This document shows, piece after piece, positions 1 to 9,281 of a stretch of 24,157 bases of DNA; position 1 is the stretch's first letter, and every line of letters begins with the position of its first letter. The notes below the pieces were generated by a model. That model saw only the letters and a program-made list of their open reading frames with translations, searched no databases and was not told the origin of the DNA. Both the position numbers and the translations under genes were made by a program. Source of the DNA: a virus; IMG/VR virus record IMGVR_UViG_3300046002_005207, positions 1-24,157 of that record; one strand, given 5' to 3'.

Positions 1-744
1 TGTGCCATCTATGTCTGTTGTATAAATATACCCTTTAAGTTTTATATCTTGATGAGTGTTATCTGTTCGTGCAGTTACATAGAAAAATCTTGAGCCATCT
101 ATAACACGATAGTCGGCAGTTTGTAGTTCGGTAAGAAATTCGGCTACTACTGTTTCTGTTTCTTTAATTGCTGATACTGTTATCTCTTGAATAGCTCTAG
201 TTGGTAGTGTTGTTGTGGCTTTGTATAGTCCTGATATGTCAGAATCTTCTTTAGTGAAAAACCACGATTTCATACCTCCTGTGGCACTTATAGGTATTGT
301 TACATCAGTTGAATCTGTAACATCATTATCAGTTGCAGTTACACCTTCTCCTATGAAGTTAAGATTAGTTCGTTGTGGGAGAGAAGTGCCTTCGTCTTGG
401 ATTGTGTGTCCTCCACCACCACTATTAGAACCAGGAATTATTTTTGGGTAATTCTTTTCAAGAAATTCATCTAACCCTGAGATGTGTTTTAGACCGATTT
501 GTTTATCTTTCTTTATAGGTAATTTATTTATTTTATTTACTATTTCTTCTCCTGTATCTGAATTAGCAACCTCCTTGATTACCTCTGTTTTTTCTATTAT
601 AATTTCTTTTTTGGGTTCAGGAATAAGAGGTTTGATTATAGAAATAAGCTCCTTTTTTGTAGGAGTTTTTCCATCAACACCATCCTTAATGTTGAGTTTG
701 TCTTTAAATTCTTTTGTATTTAGACGAATTTCAATTTCTTTCAT
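1..744 (-). CDS. Tail fibre/appendage-like structural protein, runs off the window edge
   Basis: The minus-strand frame from the ATG at 744 stays open for 248 codons to position 1. The N-terminus (MKEIEIRL...) carries a short DGVDGKTPTKKEL stretch like the collagen-like or linker pieces of phage fibres, then a charged helical segment. A Gly-rich hinge (SNSGGGGHTI) follows, then LNFIGEGVTATDNDVTDST, a pattern common in phage appendage proteins (N-F-I-G-x-G-V-T-x-T-D-N). The rest is beta-rich. It begins one base after the stop of the 72-aa gene upstream, so both probably share the promoter at 976-1004. If the contig is circular the frame continues at 24157 and stops at 24080, giving 273 aa. Role in adsorption is inferred from composition and place at the end of the virion gene cluster. 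Confidence 0.75.
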   Translation of the reverse strand, partial: MKEIEIRLNTKEFKDKLNIKDGVDGKTPTKKELISIIKPLIPEPKKEIIIEKTEVIKEVANSDTGEEIVNKINKLPIKKDKQIGLKHISGLDEFLEKNYPKIIPGSNSGGGGHTIQDEGTSLPQRTNLNFIGEGVTATDNDVTDSTDVTIPISATGGMKSWFFTKEDSDISGLYKATTTLPTRAIQEITVSAIKETETVVAEFLTELQTADYRVIDGSRFFYVTARTDNTHQDIKLKGYIYTTDIDGT

Positions 745-745
745 T

Positions 746-964
746 TTATTCAAGAATTAACTTTACGCATAATGGTTCATTCATTTTATTTACTAATTCT
801 CCTAATACCTTATTTGTTTCTGTCAAGTCAGTAGGTTTATTTTCAGGTATATTTACAGTAGTTTTAGGGATACTCTCTATAGCCTTGACAATACTAGCAT
901 AACCATTTTTATGTAGTTGATATTTTTGTCTTTCAATTTTTAGGTCTTCTTTTTCTTTTTCCAT
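746..964 (-). CDS. Small charged, probably coiled-coil protein (72 aa)
   Basis: The protein begins MEKEKEDLKIERQKYQLHK, a highly charged helical segment with coiled-coil spacing, and ends in a mixed segment (NEPLCVKLILE). No family is recognised. It is the first gene after a consensus promoter whose -10 ends 11 bases before the ATG, so the predicted mRNA leader is only about five bases. Its TAA is followed after one base by the ATG of the fibre-like gene, indicating tight coupling. A chaperone or linker for the adjacent appendage protein is possible but only a guess. Confidence 0.75.
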   Translation of the reverse strand: MEKEKEDLKIERQKYQLHKNGYASIVKAIESIPKTTVNIPENKPTDLTETNKVLGELVNKMNEPLCVKLILE

Positions 965-975
965 ATAGTTAATCC

Positions 976-1004
976 ATTATATCATAAACTTAATAAAATG
1001 TCAA
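976..1004 (-). promoter_or_regulatory. Sigma-70-type promoter for the last two late genes
   Basis: On the minus strand TTGACA (999-1004) is followed after exactly 17 bp by TATAAT (976-981). TGA directly precedes the -10, giving an extended TGN-TATAAT. It lies just after the stop codon of the 674-aa gene at 1007. Predicted start of transcription is near 969, about five bases before the ATG at 964. Confidence 0.88.
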
Positions 1005-1006
1005 GG

Positions 1007-3031
1007 TTAAAGGTTGGGTTGTTTTTTAGATTTTTGTTGTCTATATACAAATCTAAACTTTCTAAATATTAACTCTTTTGCTTGTGTGTCTTGTTTATTA
1101 ATTTGAGCTAATTTATCTTCATCTGACATTTTCTGGTATCTAGGATTATTGAATAAAGAAGTAAGTTGTTTATTTAATTCTTGACCATAAAGTGTTTTAG
1201 CTTCCTTGAATTTTTCTTCACCTATTTTTTCTTTGAATTGAGTAATTTCCTTACTTGAAGTAGTCATCCAGTCGGTAAAAGTAGAACCTTTATCAAGTGC
1301 AGAAGTAACTTTATCAACCTCTTTGACGATACTTGAAACATTTTGTTTTTTAACTCTTGAGCCGAATAATATCGTTTCTAATACTGACTCTCTTTTTAAT
1401 TGTTCACCAAGTATATTTTCTTTAATAGGTAATGTCATCTTAGCTGGAGTTTTATTAATTATTGTATCAAAAATACCTCCTTTTGTATCTCGCTGAAAAG
1501 GGTCTATTGCCTTAGAAACGTCTGTAACTATACCAGGTATTAATCTACTTGCTATTGACTCCATAGATGCTTTACCTGCACTACTTGCAACATCAGTAGG
1601 AGAAGAATCACTTGCATATTCAATATTCTTAAGTGTATCACTAAACACCTTTGCTCCTGGGATTTCACCTAAAGCTGAAGTAAAACCTTTTGCATAACCT
1701 TGCATTTTATTAATATAACCATCACCCTTTTTTGCATACATTATTGCAGTTAAAGGTATTGCAAGAGGTCCAAACCATTCTGTAGAAACCCACCTATCTC
1801 CAATTCTTACTGCATTGAAATTAGAGTTCTTTAATTGTTCTATTTGGTTTCTCTTTGGGTCATAGGCACCAACAAAATCATCTTCATTGAATAATTGTGA
1901 AATACTTAATGCTGCTACTATTCCAATACCACCCCTAGTAAATCCTTGAGCTATTTTCTTTATAGTTGCTGGGTCTTTTAAAGTTCCTTCTGAAATACCT
2001 TTCATTGTTTGATATAAACCCTTAAATATACCACCACCTGCATAATCTAACCCAGTTGCAATTATGTTTGCAGGAGTTTTTACGAATGGCATTATCCAGT
2101 CACCAGGTCTTCCTGGTAATTTATTTAGTACGTTTCTTATACCTTCTGATATAGCAGAAATAGTTGTTCTTTGTGTGTATGTTGAAATCTGTGAGTCAAG
2201 TACTGCTTGTGCTCTAATTGTTTTACCTACTGGAGTTTTTGGGTTAAGCAAAAAAGCATCCTTTAAATATCCTTCTGCTATTTTAGTATTACCTTTAGCT
2301 GCTTTTGTTGAACCCAACATAGCACTATCAGCGAAGTTTACGGAAGCTGTTACGTTATCAGGAGCACCCATTAATTGTTTAAATATTTTATCTTCAAAAA
2401 ATCTTCCTATCTTTTTTACTGTTCCTTTACCTATAGAGGAAATTGTGTCTTTACCCAGTACACGCTGACCTCCAATCCCTGTATCTCCTATGTCTAACAT
2501 ACGAGATAAGTCAACACCAGTTTTTTGATAAACTCTAGTTGACATACCAACATATTTTTTTGCTAAATCAGTATTTAGGGTCTTAAATTGTCCAGTAGAA
2601 AAACGTCTTGTAAGAGCTTCGATAGCAGAGTTCTCTAGGTTAGAACCAATGTTAATTAATGGTGATTTAACAGATGTAAGCATAACACCTCTACCTATTG
2701 TTCCTGTAGCAACATCTAATGAAGAAGAAGGGTCAAGGGTTTTAAGATATTCATTCATCTTATTTTCAGCCACAAAATAATCAATCATTTCTTTCTCATG
2801 TTCTATACTACCTATATTGTCACCGAGTTTTTCTTTTGCAGTTCTTAATGTTCCATTAAGTTTAACAATTTGCTCTGCATCTACTGGAGATAAATCAACT
2901 CCATATTTTGTTTTAACTAAATCAGAAATTTTCTGTTTAAGTTCATTTGGTGTTAGCGGTTTCTTAGCCTTAAATTGTTGTTTAAGTTTTGTTGCTATCT
3001 CTTTTGGTATACAAGTATTTGTGTTTGCCAT
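1007..3031 (-). CDS. Large internal virion / polyvalent-type phage protein (674 aa)
   Basis: This is a mostly helical protein. Two features recall the large internal or ejected proteins of podophages and 'large polyvalent proteins'. The first is a stretch at about residues 114-140 (RGVMLTSVKSPLINIGSN) resembling their M-L-T-S-x-x-x-x-L-x-N motif. The second is PFVKTPANII at 315-324. Residues 366-381 form a hydrophobic helix (GGIGIVAALSISQLF) that could enter a membrane during DNA ejection. The C-terminus is charged and helical and ends with lysines. The ATG follows the stop of the 635-aa gene after two bases, with no Shine-Dalgarno. Family assignment rests on motif memory and gene position only; no catalytic residues are seen. 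Confidence 0.78.
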   Translation of the reverse strand: MANTNTCIPKEIATKLKQQFKAKKPLTPNELKQKISDLVKTKYGVDLSPVDAEQIVKLNGTLRTAKEKLGDNIGSIEHEKEMIDYFVAENKMNEYLKTLDPSSSLDVATGTIGRGVMLTSVKSPLINIGSNLENSAIEALTRRFSTGQFKTLNTDLAKKYVGMSTRVYQKTGVDLSRMLDIGDTGIGGQRVLGKDTISSIGKGTVKKIGRFFEDKIFKQLMGAPDNVTASVNFADSAMLGSTKAAKGNTKIAEGYLKDAFLLNPKTPVGKTIRAQAVLDSQISTYTQRTTISAISEGIRNVLNKLPGRPGDWIMPFVKTPANIIATGLDYAGGGIFKGLYQTMKGISEGTLKDPATIKKIAQGFTRGGIGIVAALSISQLFNEDDFVGAYDPKRNQIEQLKNSNFNAVRIGDRWVSTEWFGPLAIPLTAIMYAKKGDGYINKMQGYAKGFTSALGEIPGAKVFSDTLKNIEYASDSSPTDVASSAGKASMESIASRLIPGIVTDVSKAIDPFQRDTKGGIFDTIINKTPAKMTLPIKENILGEQLKRESVLETILFGSRVKKQNVSSIVKEVDKVTSALDKGSTFTDWMTTSSKEITQFKEKIGEEKFKEAKTLYGQELNKQLTSLFNNPRYQKMSDEDKLAQINKQDTQAKELIFRKFRFVYRQQKSKKQPNL

Positions 3032-3033
3032 AA

Positions 3034-4941
3034 TTATTTACAAGTTAAGAAATCTATTAAATCACCAATTACTTGGTTTACATCTTTGCCCTGTTTTAGT
3101 TGAGTATATGCACTATCATAATATTTCCCAATCTCTTTCTCAACATCAATTCCCTTTCTAAGAAGTGCTTGTTCTTTTATTATTCTTGCTTTCTTTAATG
3201 CTTCTGCTGCACCACTAGCTCCTTCGCCTTGATTTAACATTGAAAGATTTTGTCCAGCCTGTGCAGAAACATTTGATTTTGAAAGTTCTAATAATTTGTC
3301 ATATTGATTTGTATTATCAAAGTATTCTTCTGCAAGTTTAAATGCCGTTTCTTTAGACATATTTTCATCTTTTACTATTCCTTGTGCTACTTTAATAATA
3401 TGCTCCGTGTTACTATTGTCTATGTGATTCTGAAAAGCAGCAGCTTCTTTAACCTTTTGTGAAGGAGTAAAACCTGGAATATCATCTAACTTTTTAGATA
3501 ATTCTACTACTTCTTTTTTAAATTTAGGTGTTGCTGAAATTACTGCTTCTTCAAAAGTTTTAGGTTGCTTAGTTGGCTTAGGTTTACTTGCTTCATAGTT
3601 TTTATTAAACTTAAATTCACCAGAATAATATTGAGGATTATTCTTCTTAAATTTTGCATATTTGGTTGGATTCAACTTCATATAAACAACATCTGGTTGT
3701 CCTGGTGTCCAATTAGCTTCACGTTTAACTTCATCAAAACCAAATCGTTTATAATATTCAGTTAATTTACCATCAAAGTTATCTAATTTTTTAGCACCAT
3801 TTTCAATTGCATCTACAACTGCGAAAGCACCATTACCTTTTCCACCTTTATTAAAAACGCTAATTAAGTCACCATCAGGTTTAATTGCATAACCTGTATT
3901 TTTATCATAACTTAATGCAACTTTAAATTTAGAATATTCATTAGGAGTATAATCACTTAAGCCAAATTTCTTTACCATTGGTTTAACAATTTCACTAAAT
4001 TCTTGGGGTAGTTCTTTTACAGGTGCGTTGGTAATTGTTTCACCTGTTGTTTGGTTTATTTTAGTAGTATATCCATTAGGAAGAACCTCATTTGGTTCTA
4101 CTTGTCTAAATCCTTGCTCATCAAACACTCTTGGATTACTTCCATATTTAACTGTTGGTTCACCCTTTGGAGTTTTTCCCATTTTAATTGTAGGCAATTC
4201 AGTATCAGGAATTATGGGCTCATAGCCCTGTTGAATGGCATATTCTTCAGGTGTAAGTGGTGCTTTAGGAGTTTCAATAATTGGTTTCTTCTTTGAAAAA
4301 ACTTTCTTTGCAAGAGGAAAACTTCCAGCTGTAACAAGTCCAAATACTGAATCAAAAGCAGCTTGTTTTGTCCTATCTGTCATAGAAGTATTTGGGTCAA
4401 GTGCTAGTTGTCCTCCAGTAATATCACCCAATACACCTTTTGCAATATTATTTTTTACACCTAAATTGCCAACAATCTTACCTCCAAGAGCATATTCACC
4501 CATCATTTTAGATGAAGATGAAAGTGCTGTAGAAATATCTTGTTGACCTTCTGGTTTTGAGTCAGCGAGTGCTTTACTTAAATAATCTAATTGTATTCCC
4601 TTATTTCTTGGAGCATTTTTAGCTGGAGAAGGAACAAAATCACTTAATTTCAATACACTATTAGCCATAGAAACACCAATATCCCCTAGTCCAGCAGTTA
4701 ATGACATTGCTGTGTCTACTGGATGCTTAAATGGTTGTGTTGCTACGGTCTTAAGAGATTTAGGAAATTCTTTTAACCAAGAAGTAGCATTTTCTTTAAA
4801 AGTAGGTTCTTTTATTGGAGTAGGAATTGGTGCTGTATAAGGTTTTGCACCTTGTTTAATTAATTCTTGATAGGTTAAACCTCTCTTGGGAGTTACTGGA
4901 GAAGCACCCATGCTTTGTAATTGTTCTAAAGTGTATCCCAT
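3034..4941 (-). CDS. Large multidomain virion protein with a possible GNAT-like polyvalent domain (635 aa)
   Basis: The N-terminus has two related short segments (YTLEQLQSMGASP and LTYQELIKQGAKP), then an Ala/Gly-rich helical region (about 75-215). A Lys/Pro-rich linker follows. Residues about 338-425 form a compact alpha/beta segment (KFKVALSYDK, GDLISVFNKGGKGNGAFAVV, KLTEYYKRFGFDEV, PDVVYMKL). The 'YYKRFGF' element and flanking strands resemble a GNAT-like domain seen in large phage polyvalent proteins. The C-terminus (470-635) is helical. It lies between two other large virion-type genes, five bases after one and two bases before the next. An internal or ejected protein that delivers an activity into the host is plausible. 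The enzyme assignment is tentative because no acetyl-CoA loop is certain. Confidence 0.75.
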   Translation of the reverse strand: MGYTLEQLQSMGASPVTPKRGLTYQELIKQGAKPYTAPIPTPIKEPTFKENATSWLKEFPKSLKTVATQPFKHPVDTAMSLTAGLGDIGVSMANSVLKLSDFVPSPAKNAPRNKGIQLDYLSKALADSKPEGQQDISTALSSSSKMMGEYALGGKIVGNLGVKNNIAKGVLGDITGGQLALDPNTSMTDRTKQAAFDSVFGLVTAGSFPLAKKVFSKKKPIIETPKAPLTPEEYAIQQGYEPIIPDTELPTIKMGKTPKGEPTVKYGSNPRVFDEQGFRQVEPNEVLPNGYTTKINQTTGETITNAPVKELPQEFSEIVKPMVKKFGLSDYTPNEYSKFKVALSYDKNTGYAIKPDGDLISVFNKGGKGNGAFAVVDAIENGAKKLDNFDGKLTEYYKRFGFDEVKREANWTPGQPDVVYMKLNPTKYAKFKKNNPQYYSGEFKFNKNYEASKPKPTKQPKTFEEAVISATPKFKKEVVELSKKLDDIPGFTPSQKVKEAAAFQNHIDNSNTEHIIKVAQGIVKDENMSKETAFKLAEEYFDNTNQYDKLLELSKSNVSAQAGQNLSMLNQGEGASGAAEALKKARIIKEQALLRKGIDVEKEIGKYYDSAYTQLKQGKDVNQVIGDLIDFLTCK

Positions 4942-4946
4942 ATTTT

Positions 4947-6947
4947 TTATAAATAAGTTCCATCAGGTTGTAATGTATAAATTTTATTACCAATTTTCAT
5001 TGATTGAGGTTGTTCAGGTGGTAATCCTTGAGAAGTATCAGCTATAATTTTAGCGTTTTCGGGTGTATTAATAAAGTTTCCTTGTGAATCAAAAAGTTGA
5101 CTTGCTACAAAAGCAGGAACTCCTTTCCATAAAGCACCTTGAACGGCATTTTGATAGTTACCTAGATTTGATAATGCTTTAGCTTCTGCTTTATCTTTTT
5201 TAGATTGCAATTCTTTAAAGGCATCCATCTTGTATCCAATAATATCTTTATTCATTGAATTTTGTAATTTCATTATCTCTAATGTAATTTCTCTTTCACT
5301 CTTATTAAGGTCAGAATTTATTTTTATTACATTGTCATCAAAGTCAGATTGTAGTTTATTAATACTATCATTAAGATTCATATTAATCTCTCTTACACCT
5401 AAGTCATAGTTACTCTTTAATTCTGCTCTATCGGCTTGGTATTTTTCATCAAGTTGAGCTAGGGCATAACCTGCTGCTCCTGATGTATCTAAAGCACCTA
5501 GTTTAGCAAGTAATCCCATCATTGAACTCTTACTATTAATACGATTTATTTCCATCTCTGAATCAGCTTTATCAAATTCTGCTTTTGACTTATCAATCAT
5601 ATACTGTGCCTTTTCTCTTTCAGATGTTTTCATATTTGCCATCTTTTCAGTTTCAAGTTCTATGCGTTTCTCAGCTTCAATTCTATTCTTTTCTTCCATT
5701 CCAATAGTATCTCTATCGCCTTTTATCATTTCAATTTGTTGTCTTGTAAAGTTCTGTTCAGTTAATGCTTGTTCAGTCATTAGTTTATCCATTTCTTTAT
5801 TACCTGTATTAAATTTAGGTATATTCAAAAGACTGTCAAGATATTCTTGTGTTGTTTGAGGTGGTTTAATTCCACTCACCTCTGTATTTGCATTATTTTG
5901 TACCTTTGATGTAATTGAAGAAGGGGTTATTCCATACTTTGCTAGAGAGTCTACATTTGCTTTAAATGCTGTATCATTCTTGTAGGCATCTGTAAAGGCA
6001 TCTGCTGAATTAAATCCTTTAGCAATACCATCTGTCCAAGTATCAATTCTTGTTGAATACAATGAACCACTATTTTTGTCGCTAAACCAAGGGTCAGCTT
6101 GTAAGTTCTTTGCATCAGAATTAACTTGCATTATTGCTTTGTTAGCACTATCAATACCACCATAATCGTTCTTAGGTGTAGTTGGGGTTGGTGTGTAACT
6201 TGTTTTTGAAACAGTACTTGAACCATCAGCATTAGGTGTTGTTGTAGTTGAAGATGAATCTTTTATAGATAAATCTTTCATATAATCTGTATTGCCAAAA
6301 ACATTCTTAGGGTCAATAGGTGTATCACTTGCTATATCTTGTGCATTCGTAATTGTTTGTGGAGAACCATCAGGATTCAATGTTTGTCCACCTGATGTTG
6401 AGCTGTAGTTACCTTGTGCGTCTAAGGCAGTTGCCTTATTCATTGTACTAACTACTGGAGCAGTTTTTTGTGGAATTATATTTGAAACTTTCTGATTCTT
6501 TCCACCAACACTTGCCCCTGAGAAAGTAGTTGCTCCATAACCTGATTTAACTGGAATATTTCCTGAAAGATTAAATATATCTGAAGATTTAACACCTGTA
6601 ATTGGGTCAGTTCTGTAATCTAATGTTTTTGCTTGTAGGGCATTTGCTGATTGACTATTCTTAGCAGCACTATTAATTGCATCTTTAATTGTTTTACCAA
6701 CGTTGTCAAAAAATGAACCTATCTTACTTGTCTTCTTTTGTGGAAGACTTGGTGTTGGTTTACCTATTGTTGCTCCACCTCCTTTCATTGGGGTAGGTGT
6801 AGAGGATGTTTTAGAAGTACCACTTGTACCTCCTTTTGCTTGTGCTTTAACTGCTGTAAGAACAGGTGTAAACTTCTTCACCGTCTGTATTGGTGTAAGT
6901 GGTTTTGGTGGTATTACTACTTTTTTGGGTGCTGCTTTTGGTGCCAT
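4947..6947 (-). CDS. Low-complexity and coiled-coil virion protein (666 aa)
   Basis: Residues 1-260 are low complexity, rich in Thr, Ser, Pro, Gly and Lys, starting MAPKAAPKKVVIPPKPLTP. Residues about 385-475 and 500-590 are long heptad-like helices (for example EEKNRIEAEKRIELETEKM), so the protein is probably an elongated coiled coil. A short hydrophobic segment (WKGVPAFVASQLF, 608-620) precedes a Pro/Gln tail. It sits directly upstream of the two other large virion-type genes with gaps of nine and five bases. Size, composition and position fit an inner-core or ejection protein of a podophage. No enzymatic domain is visible, and no specific family is claimed. Confidence 0.78.
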   Translation of the reverse strand: MAPKAAPKKVVIPPKPLTPIQTVKKFTPVLTAVKAQAKGGTSGTSKTSSTPTPMKGGGATIGKPTPSLPQKKTSKIGSFFDNVGKTIKDAINSAAKNSQSANALQAKTLDYRTDPITGVKSSDIFNLSGNIPVKSGYGATTFSGASVGGKNQKVSNIIPQKTAPVVSTMNKATALDAQGNYSSTSGGQTLNPDGSPQTITNAQDIASDTPIDPKNVFGNTDYMKDLSIKDSSSTTTTPNADGSSTVSKTSYTPTPTTPKNDYGGIDSANKAIMQVNSDAKNLQADPWFSDKNSGSLYSTRIDTWTDGIAKGFNSADAFTDAYKNDTAFKANVDSLAKYGITPSSITSKVQNNANTEVSGIKPPQTTQEYLDSLLNIPKFNTGNKEMDKLMTEQALTEQNFTRQQIEMIKGDRDTIGMEEKNRIEAEKRIELETEKMANMKTSEREKAQYMIDKSKAEFDKADSEMEINRINSKSSMMGLLAKLGALDTSGAAGYALAQLDEKYQADRAELKSNYDLGVREINMNLNDSINKLQSDFDDNVIKINSDLNKSEREITLEIMKLQNSMNKDIIGYKMDAFKELQSKKDKAEAKALSNLGNYQNAVQGALWKGVPAFVASQLFDSQGNFINTPENAKIIADTSQGLPPEQPQSMKIGNKIYTLQPDGTYL

Positions 6948-6956
6948 ATTTTATAA

Positions 6957-7403
6957 TTAATTTGTAATTGTCCAATCAGAACTTGACGAAGTTCCTGTTG
7001 CAAAATAAATTTTCTTAGCTATTGTATCTAAATAAATATCTCCAACCTTAACTGGTGTTGATAGTGGTGCTACTATTCCTGATGAAATAGTTGGTTTTTC
7101 TGCATTAAGTTCAGCCCAATGTTCTGCTGTTAAGTTCATTCTTACAGGTTCTCCTATAATATGTGTTTGTGCTGTAGTTCCTCCAATACCTCTACCCGAC
7201 AAAGGTACAGTAATAAAATCACCATAAGCATTTGTACCTGTGGCTGTATATTGTACTATTTCACGTAAGTTTGAATTATTTGGTGATATAACTAAGTATC
7301 CAGATGATACTGTTGGTTTTGTTGATACATTAAAATCTCCTGCACCTACTGTCCAAGCCCTTGTTATTGATGTTTTGTAAAAATTTTGTAGAATTGTTGT
7401 CAT
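6957..7403 (-). CDS. Short virion appendage protein sharing the fibre docking domain (148 aa)
   Basis: Residues 1-97 are clearly related to residues 1-95 of the adjacent 610-aa fibre. Both have ILQNFYKT, then a strand, then the patterns L-V-x-S-P-N-N-x-x-L-R-E-I-V, R-G-x-G-G-T-T-x-Q-T-H and G-E-P-x-R-M-N-x-T-A-E-x-W. The C-terminus (about 115-146) has GDIYLDTIAKKIYFATG...DW, a beta-hairpin pattern frequent in phage appendage proteins. It lies seven bases downstream of the fibre gene and is co-oriented. The shared module is inferred to bind the same virion site. This could be a short fibre, cap or spike, or a plug that fills docking sites without a long shaft. Confidence 0.85.
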   Translation of the reverse strand: MTTILQNFYKTSITRAWTVGAGDFNVSTKPTVSSGYLVISPNNSNLREIVQYTATGTNAYGDFITVPLSGRGIGGTTAQTHIIGEPVRMNLTAEHWAELNAEKPTISSGIVAPLSTPVKVGDIYLDTIAKKIYFATGTSSSSDWTITN

Positions 7404-7410
7404 AGAACTA

Positions 7411-9243
7411 TTAAATTTGTGTTATTATTTTCCCAATTGTAATATTTCCAGCATTTCCTGATTTGCCAGTTGTTGGACTTCCACCTGTTCCTGCCGAACC
7501 TCCATTCCCACCTGTATTATAAATTAATCCAGTATTTATAACTGTTCCAAGAACTAATATTGTAATATCTGAACCATTACTACCATTGCCACCATTACCT
7601 CCAACCACACCATTTCCTCCATTTCCTCCATTTCCTCCTTGCCCATTTATAGTACCAGTAAAAGACAATGTACTTGCACCTAAGATAAGTAAACCAATTC
7701 CTCCATTTAAACTATGCCCTCCATTCCCTCCATTGCCTGAACTTACTGACGCACCACCATTTCCTCCATTTGTACCACCATTGCCACCATTACCACCATT
7801 ACCAGTACCTATTCCAGCTCCTCCATTTCCACCATTACCAGTTTTTCCATTTCCTCCATTCCCTCCGTGTCCAGCAGATGCACTTAAAGATTTACCTTGT
7901 CCACCATTTCCACCATTTACATATCCATCTCCACCATTACCTCCATACGAACGACCAGTAGATGTAACATTACCTCCATCTCCTCCATTCCCTCCACTAC
8001 CTCCTGTTGACCCTGAATTACCCCCATTCCCCCCGTGTCCTCCATCTCCTGTACCAGAACCTCCAATACCACCATTTCCTCCATTGCCAGTTAAGTATCC
8101 ACCACCACCTGAACCTCCACTTCCACCAACATTATTATAAGATTGTCCTGAAGCCCCAGCTCCTCCATCTCCACCATTATTACCTGAAGCAGCAGTACCA
8201 TTAGTACCTGCAAGTCCATATCCAGCAGAACCTTGAGCGCCACCACCACCTCCTCCTCCACCTGTAGTAGAACCTCCACCAACTCCATTCGACCCAGCAT
8301 TAGAACTTACACCATTGATTCCACCAGCTCCTCCTGCTCCATTTCCAGCAGAAGTAGAAGTACCACCAGCTCCACCTGAACCTCCAGTTCCACTTGTTAT
8401 TGAAGTAGCTACACCTCCGTTATTAGAATCTTGTGAAATACCTGTTGAACCACCTCTTATTCTACCGTGTAATGTCTGTAAATCAATTACTGAACTTGTA
8501 TTACCATATCTTAATTCAATAGTTCCTGCAATAGTAATTGCTCCAGTTGCGTTTAATAACGCTCCACCCGTTCCAGTAAAAGCAAGTTTTGCTCCTGATG
8601 AAACATTTATTGTTGTAAAATTATAAATTTGTCCTGCATTTAGAACAGTAGTACCTGATGTTATGTTTAAAGCTCCATCAACACCTGACCCTCCAATGAG
8701 TCCAAATCCTTGCAAAAATCCATTACTATCAATTATTTTATTTGTAACTCCATTTAATATAGACCCAGATAGTGTTGTAAATTTTGGGTCATTATTACCT
8801 ACTGCAATAGGGTCTGATGCACTTACTGGTGCTACACTTAATTTAGTATTACCATATACACTCTCTGTAGCCTTTAAATTTCCTGCAGAAATTGACAGAT
8901 TTGATATTATTGCATTTTGAGCAGCTATTTCTGAAGTCAAATAAGAATCTACATCACTCCAATATTCAGCAGTAATATTCATACGTATTGGCTCTCCTGT
9001 CGTATGTGTTTGTTCTGTTGTTCCACCCACTCCTCTTGCACTAATTGTGATATAATCACCATTTCCATCTGTTCCTACCCCTGAATAAGCCACTATTTCA
9101 CGTAATGTAGCATTATTAGGAGAAACTACTAACCAACCTGATGTTGGTGTAGGCTTTACTGTAACATAAAAAGTACCAGTTCCAGTAGACCAGTCTTGTA
9201 GAAGTGTTGTTTTATAAAAGTTTTGTAAGATTTTAATTGCCAT
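7411..9243 (-). CDS. Polyglycine-repeat tail or head fibre (610 aa)
   Basis: There are three regions. Residues 1-97 are a docking module also found in the 148-aa neighbour. Residues about 98-275 are beta-rich with Gly/Ser/Thr strands ([31 protein letters not shown]). Residues about 276-600 are dominated by GGNGGNGG and related GGX repeats, with two non-repetitive interruptions near 515-535 and 558-578. GGX arrays of this kind form polyglycine-II sandwiches in the phage S16 gp38 adhesin, so host receptor binding is the likely role; the homology is structural analogy, not demonstrated. The gene has its own consensus promoter ending seven bases before the ATG, predicting a leaderless or one-base-leader mRNA. 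Confidence 0.88.
   Translation of the reverse strand: MAIKILQNFYKTTLLQDWSTGTGTFYVTVKPTPTSGWLVVSPNNATLREIVAYSGVGTDGNGDYITISARGVGGTTEQTHTTGEPIRMNITAEYWSDVDSYLTSEIAAQNAIISNLSISAGNLKATESVYGNTKLSVAPVSASDPIAVGNNDPKFTTLSGSILNGVTNKIIDSNGFLQGFGLIGGSGVDGALNITSGTTVLNAGQIYNFTTINVSSGAKLAFTGTGGALLNATGAITIAGTIELRYGNTSSVIDLQTLHGRIRGGSTGISQDSNNGGVATSITSGTGGSGGAGGTSTSAGNGAGGAGGINGVSSNAGSNGVGGGSTTGGGGGGGGAQGSAGYGLAGTNGTAASGNNGGDGGAGASGQSYNNVGGSGGSGGGGYLTGNGGNGGIGGSGTGDGGHGGNGGNSGSTGGSGGNGGDGGNVTSTGRSYGGNGGDGYVNGGNGGQGKSLSASAGHGGNGGNGKTGNGGNGGAGIGTGNGGNGGNGGTNGGNGGASVSSGNGGNGGHSLNGGIGLLILGASTLSFTGTINGQGGNGGNGGNGVVGGNGGNGSNGSDITILVLGTVINTGLIYNTGGNGGSAGTGGSPTTGKSGNAGNITIGKIITQI
7444..8418 (-). repeat. GGX (polyglycine) coding repeat array
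   Basis: The minus strand encodes about 325 residues rich in GGN, GGA, GGS and GGD triplets, seen on the plus strand as repeated ccaccatt-, cctccatt- and ccacca-type units. The array is imperfect and interrupted twice by ordinary beta-strand sequence. Such arrays can change length by slippage or recombination, which in an adhesin would alter surface loops. It also produces long proline-rich shadow frames on the plus strand. Confidence 0.9.
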
Positions 9244-9250
9244 TGTTTCT

Positions 9251-9279
9251 ATTATACCATATTATTTATAATTTGTCAA
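9251..9279 (-). promoter_or_regulatory. Consensus promoter for the polyglycine fibre gene
   Basis: TTGACA (9274-9279) and TATAAT (9251-9256) on the minus strand are separated by exactly 17 bp, with TGG before the -10 (extended -10). Transcription should start at about 9243-9244. That is the A of the fibre ATG or the base before it, so the mRNA would be leaderless. Confidence 0.9.
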
Positions 9280-9281
9280 GA

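Noticed and set aside
7586-8140. Long plus-strand proline-rich frame opposite the fibre gene
   Set aside because: It is the antisense shadow of the GGX-coding repeat (Gly codons read as Pro) and has no promoter or start context of its own.
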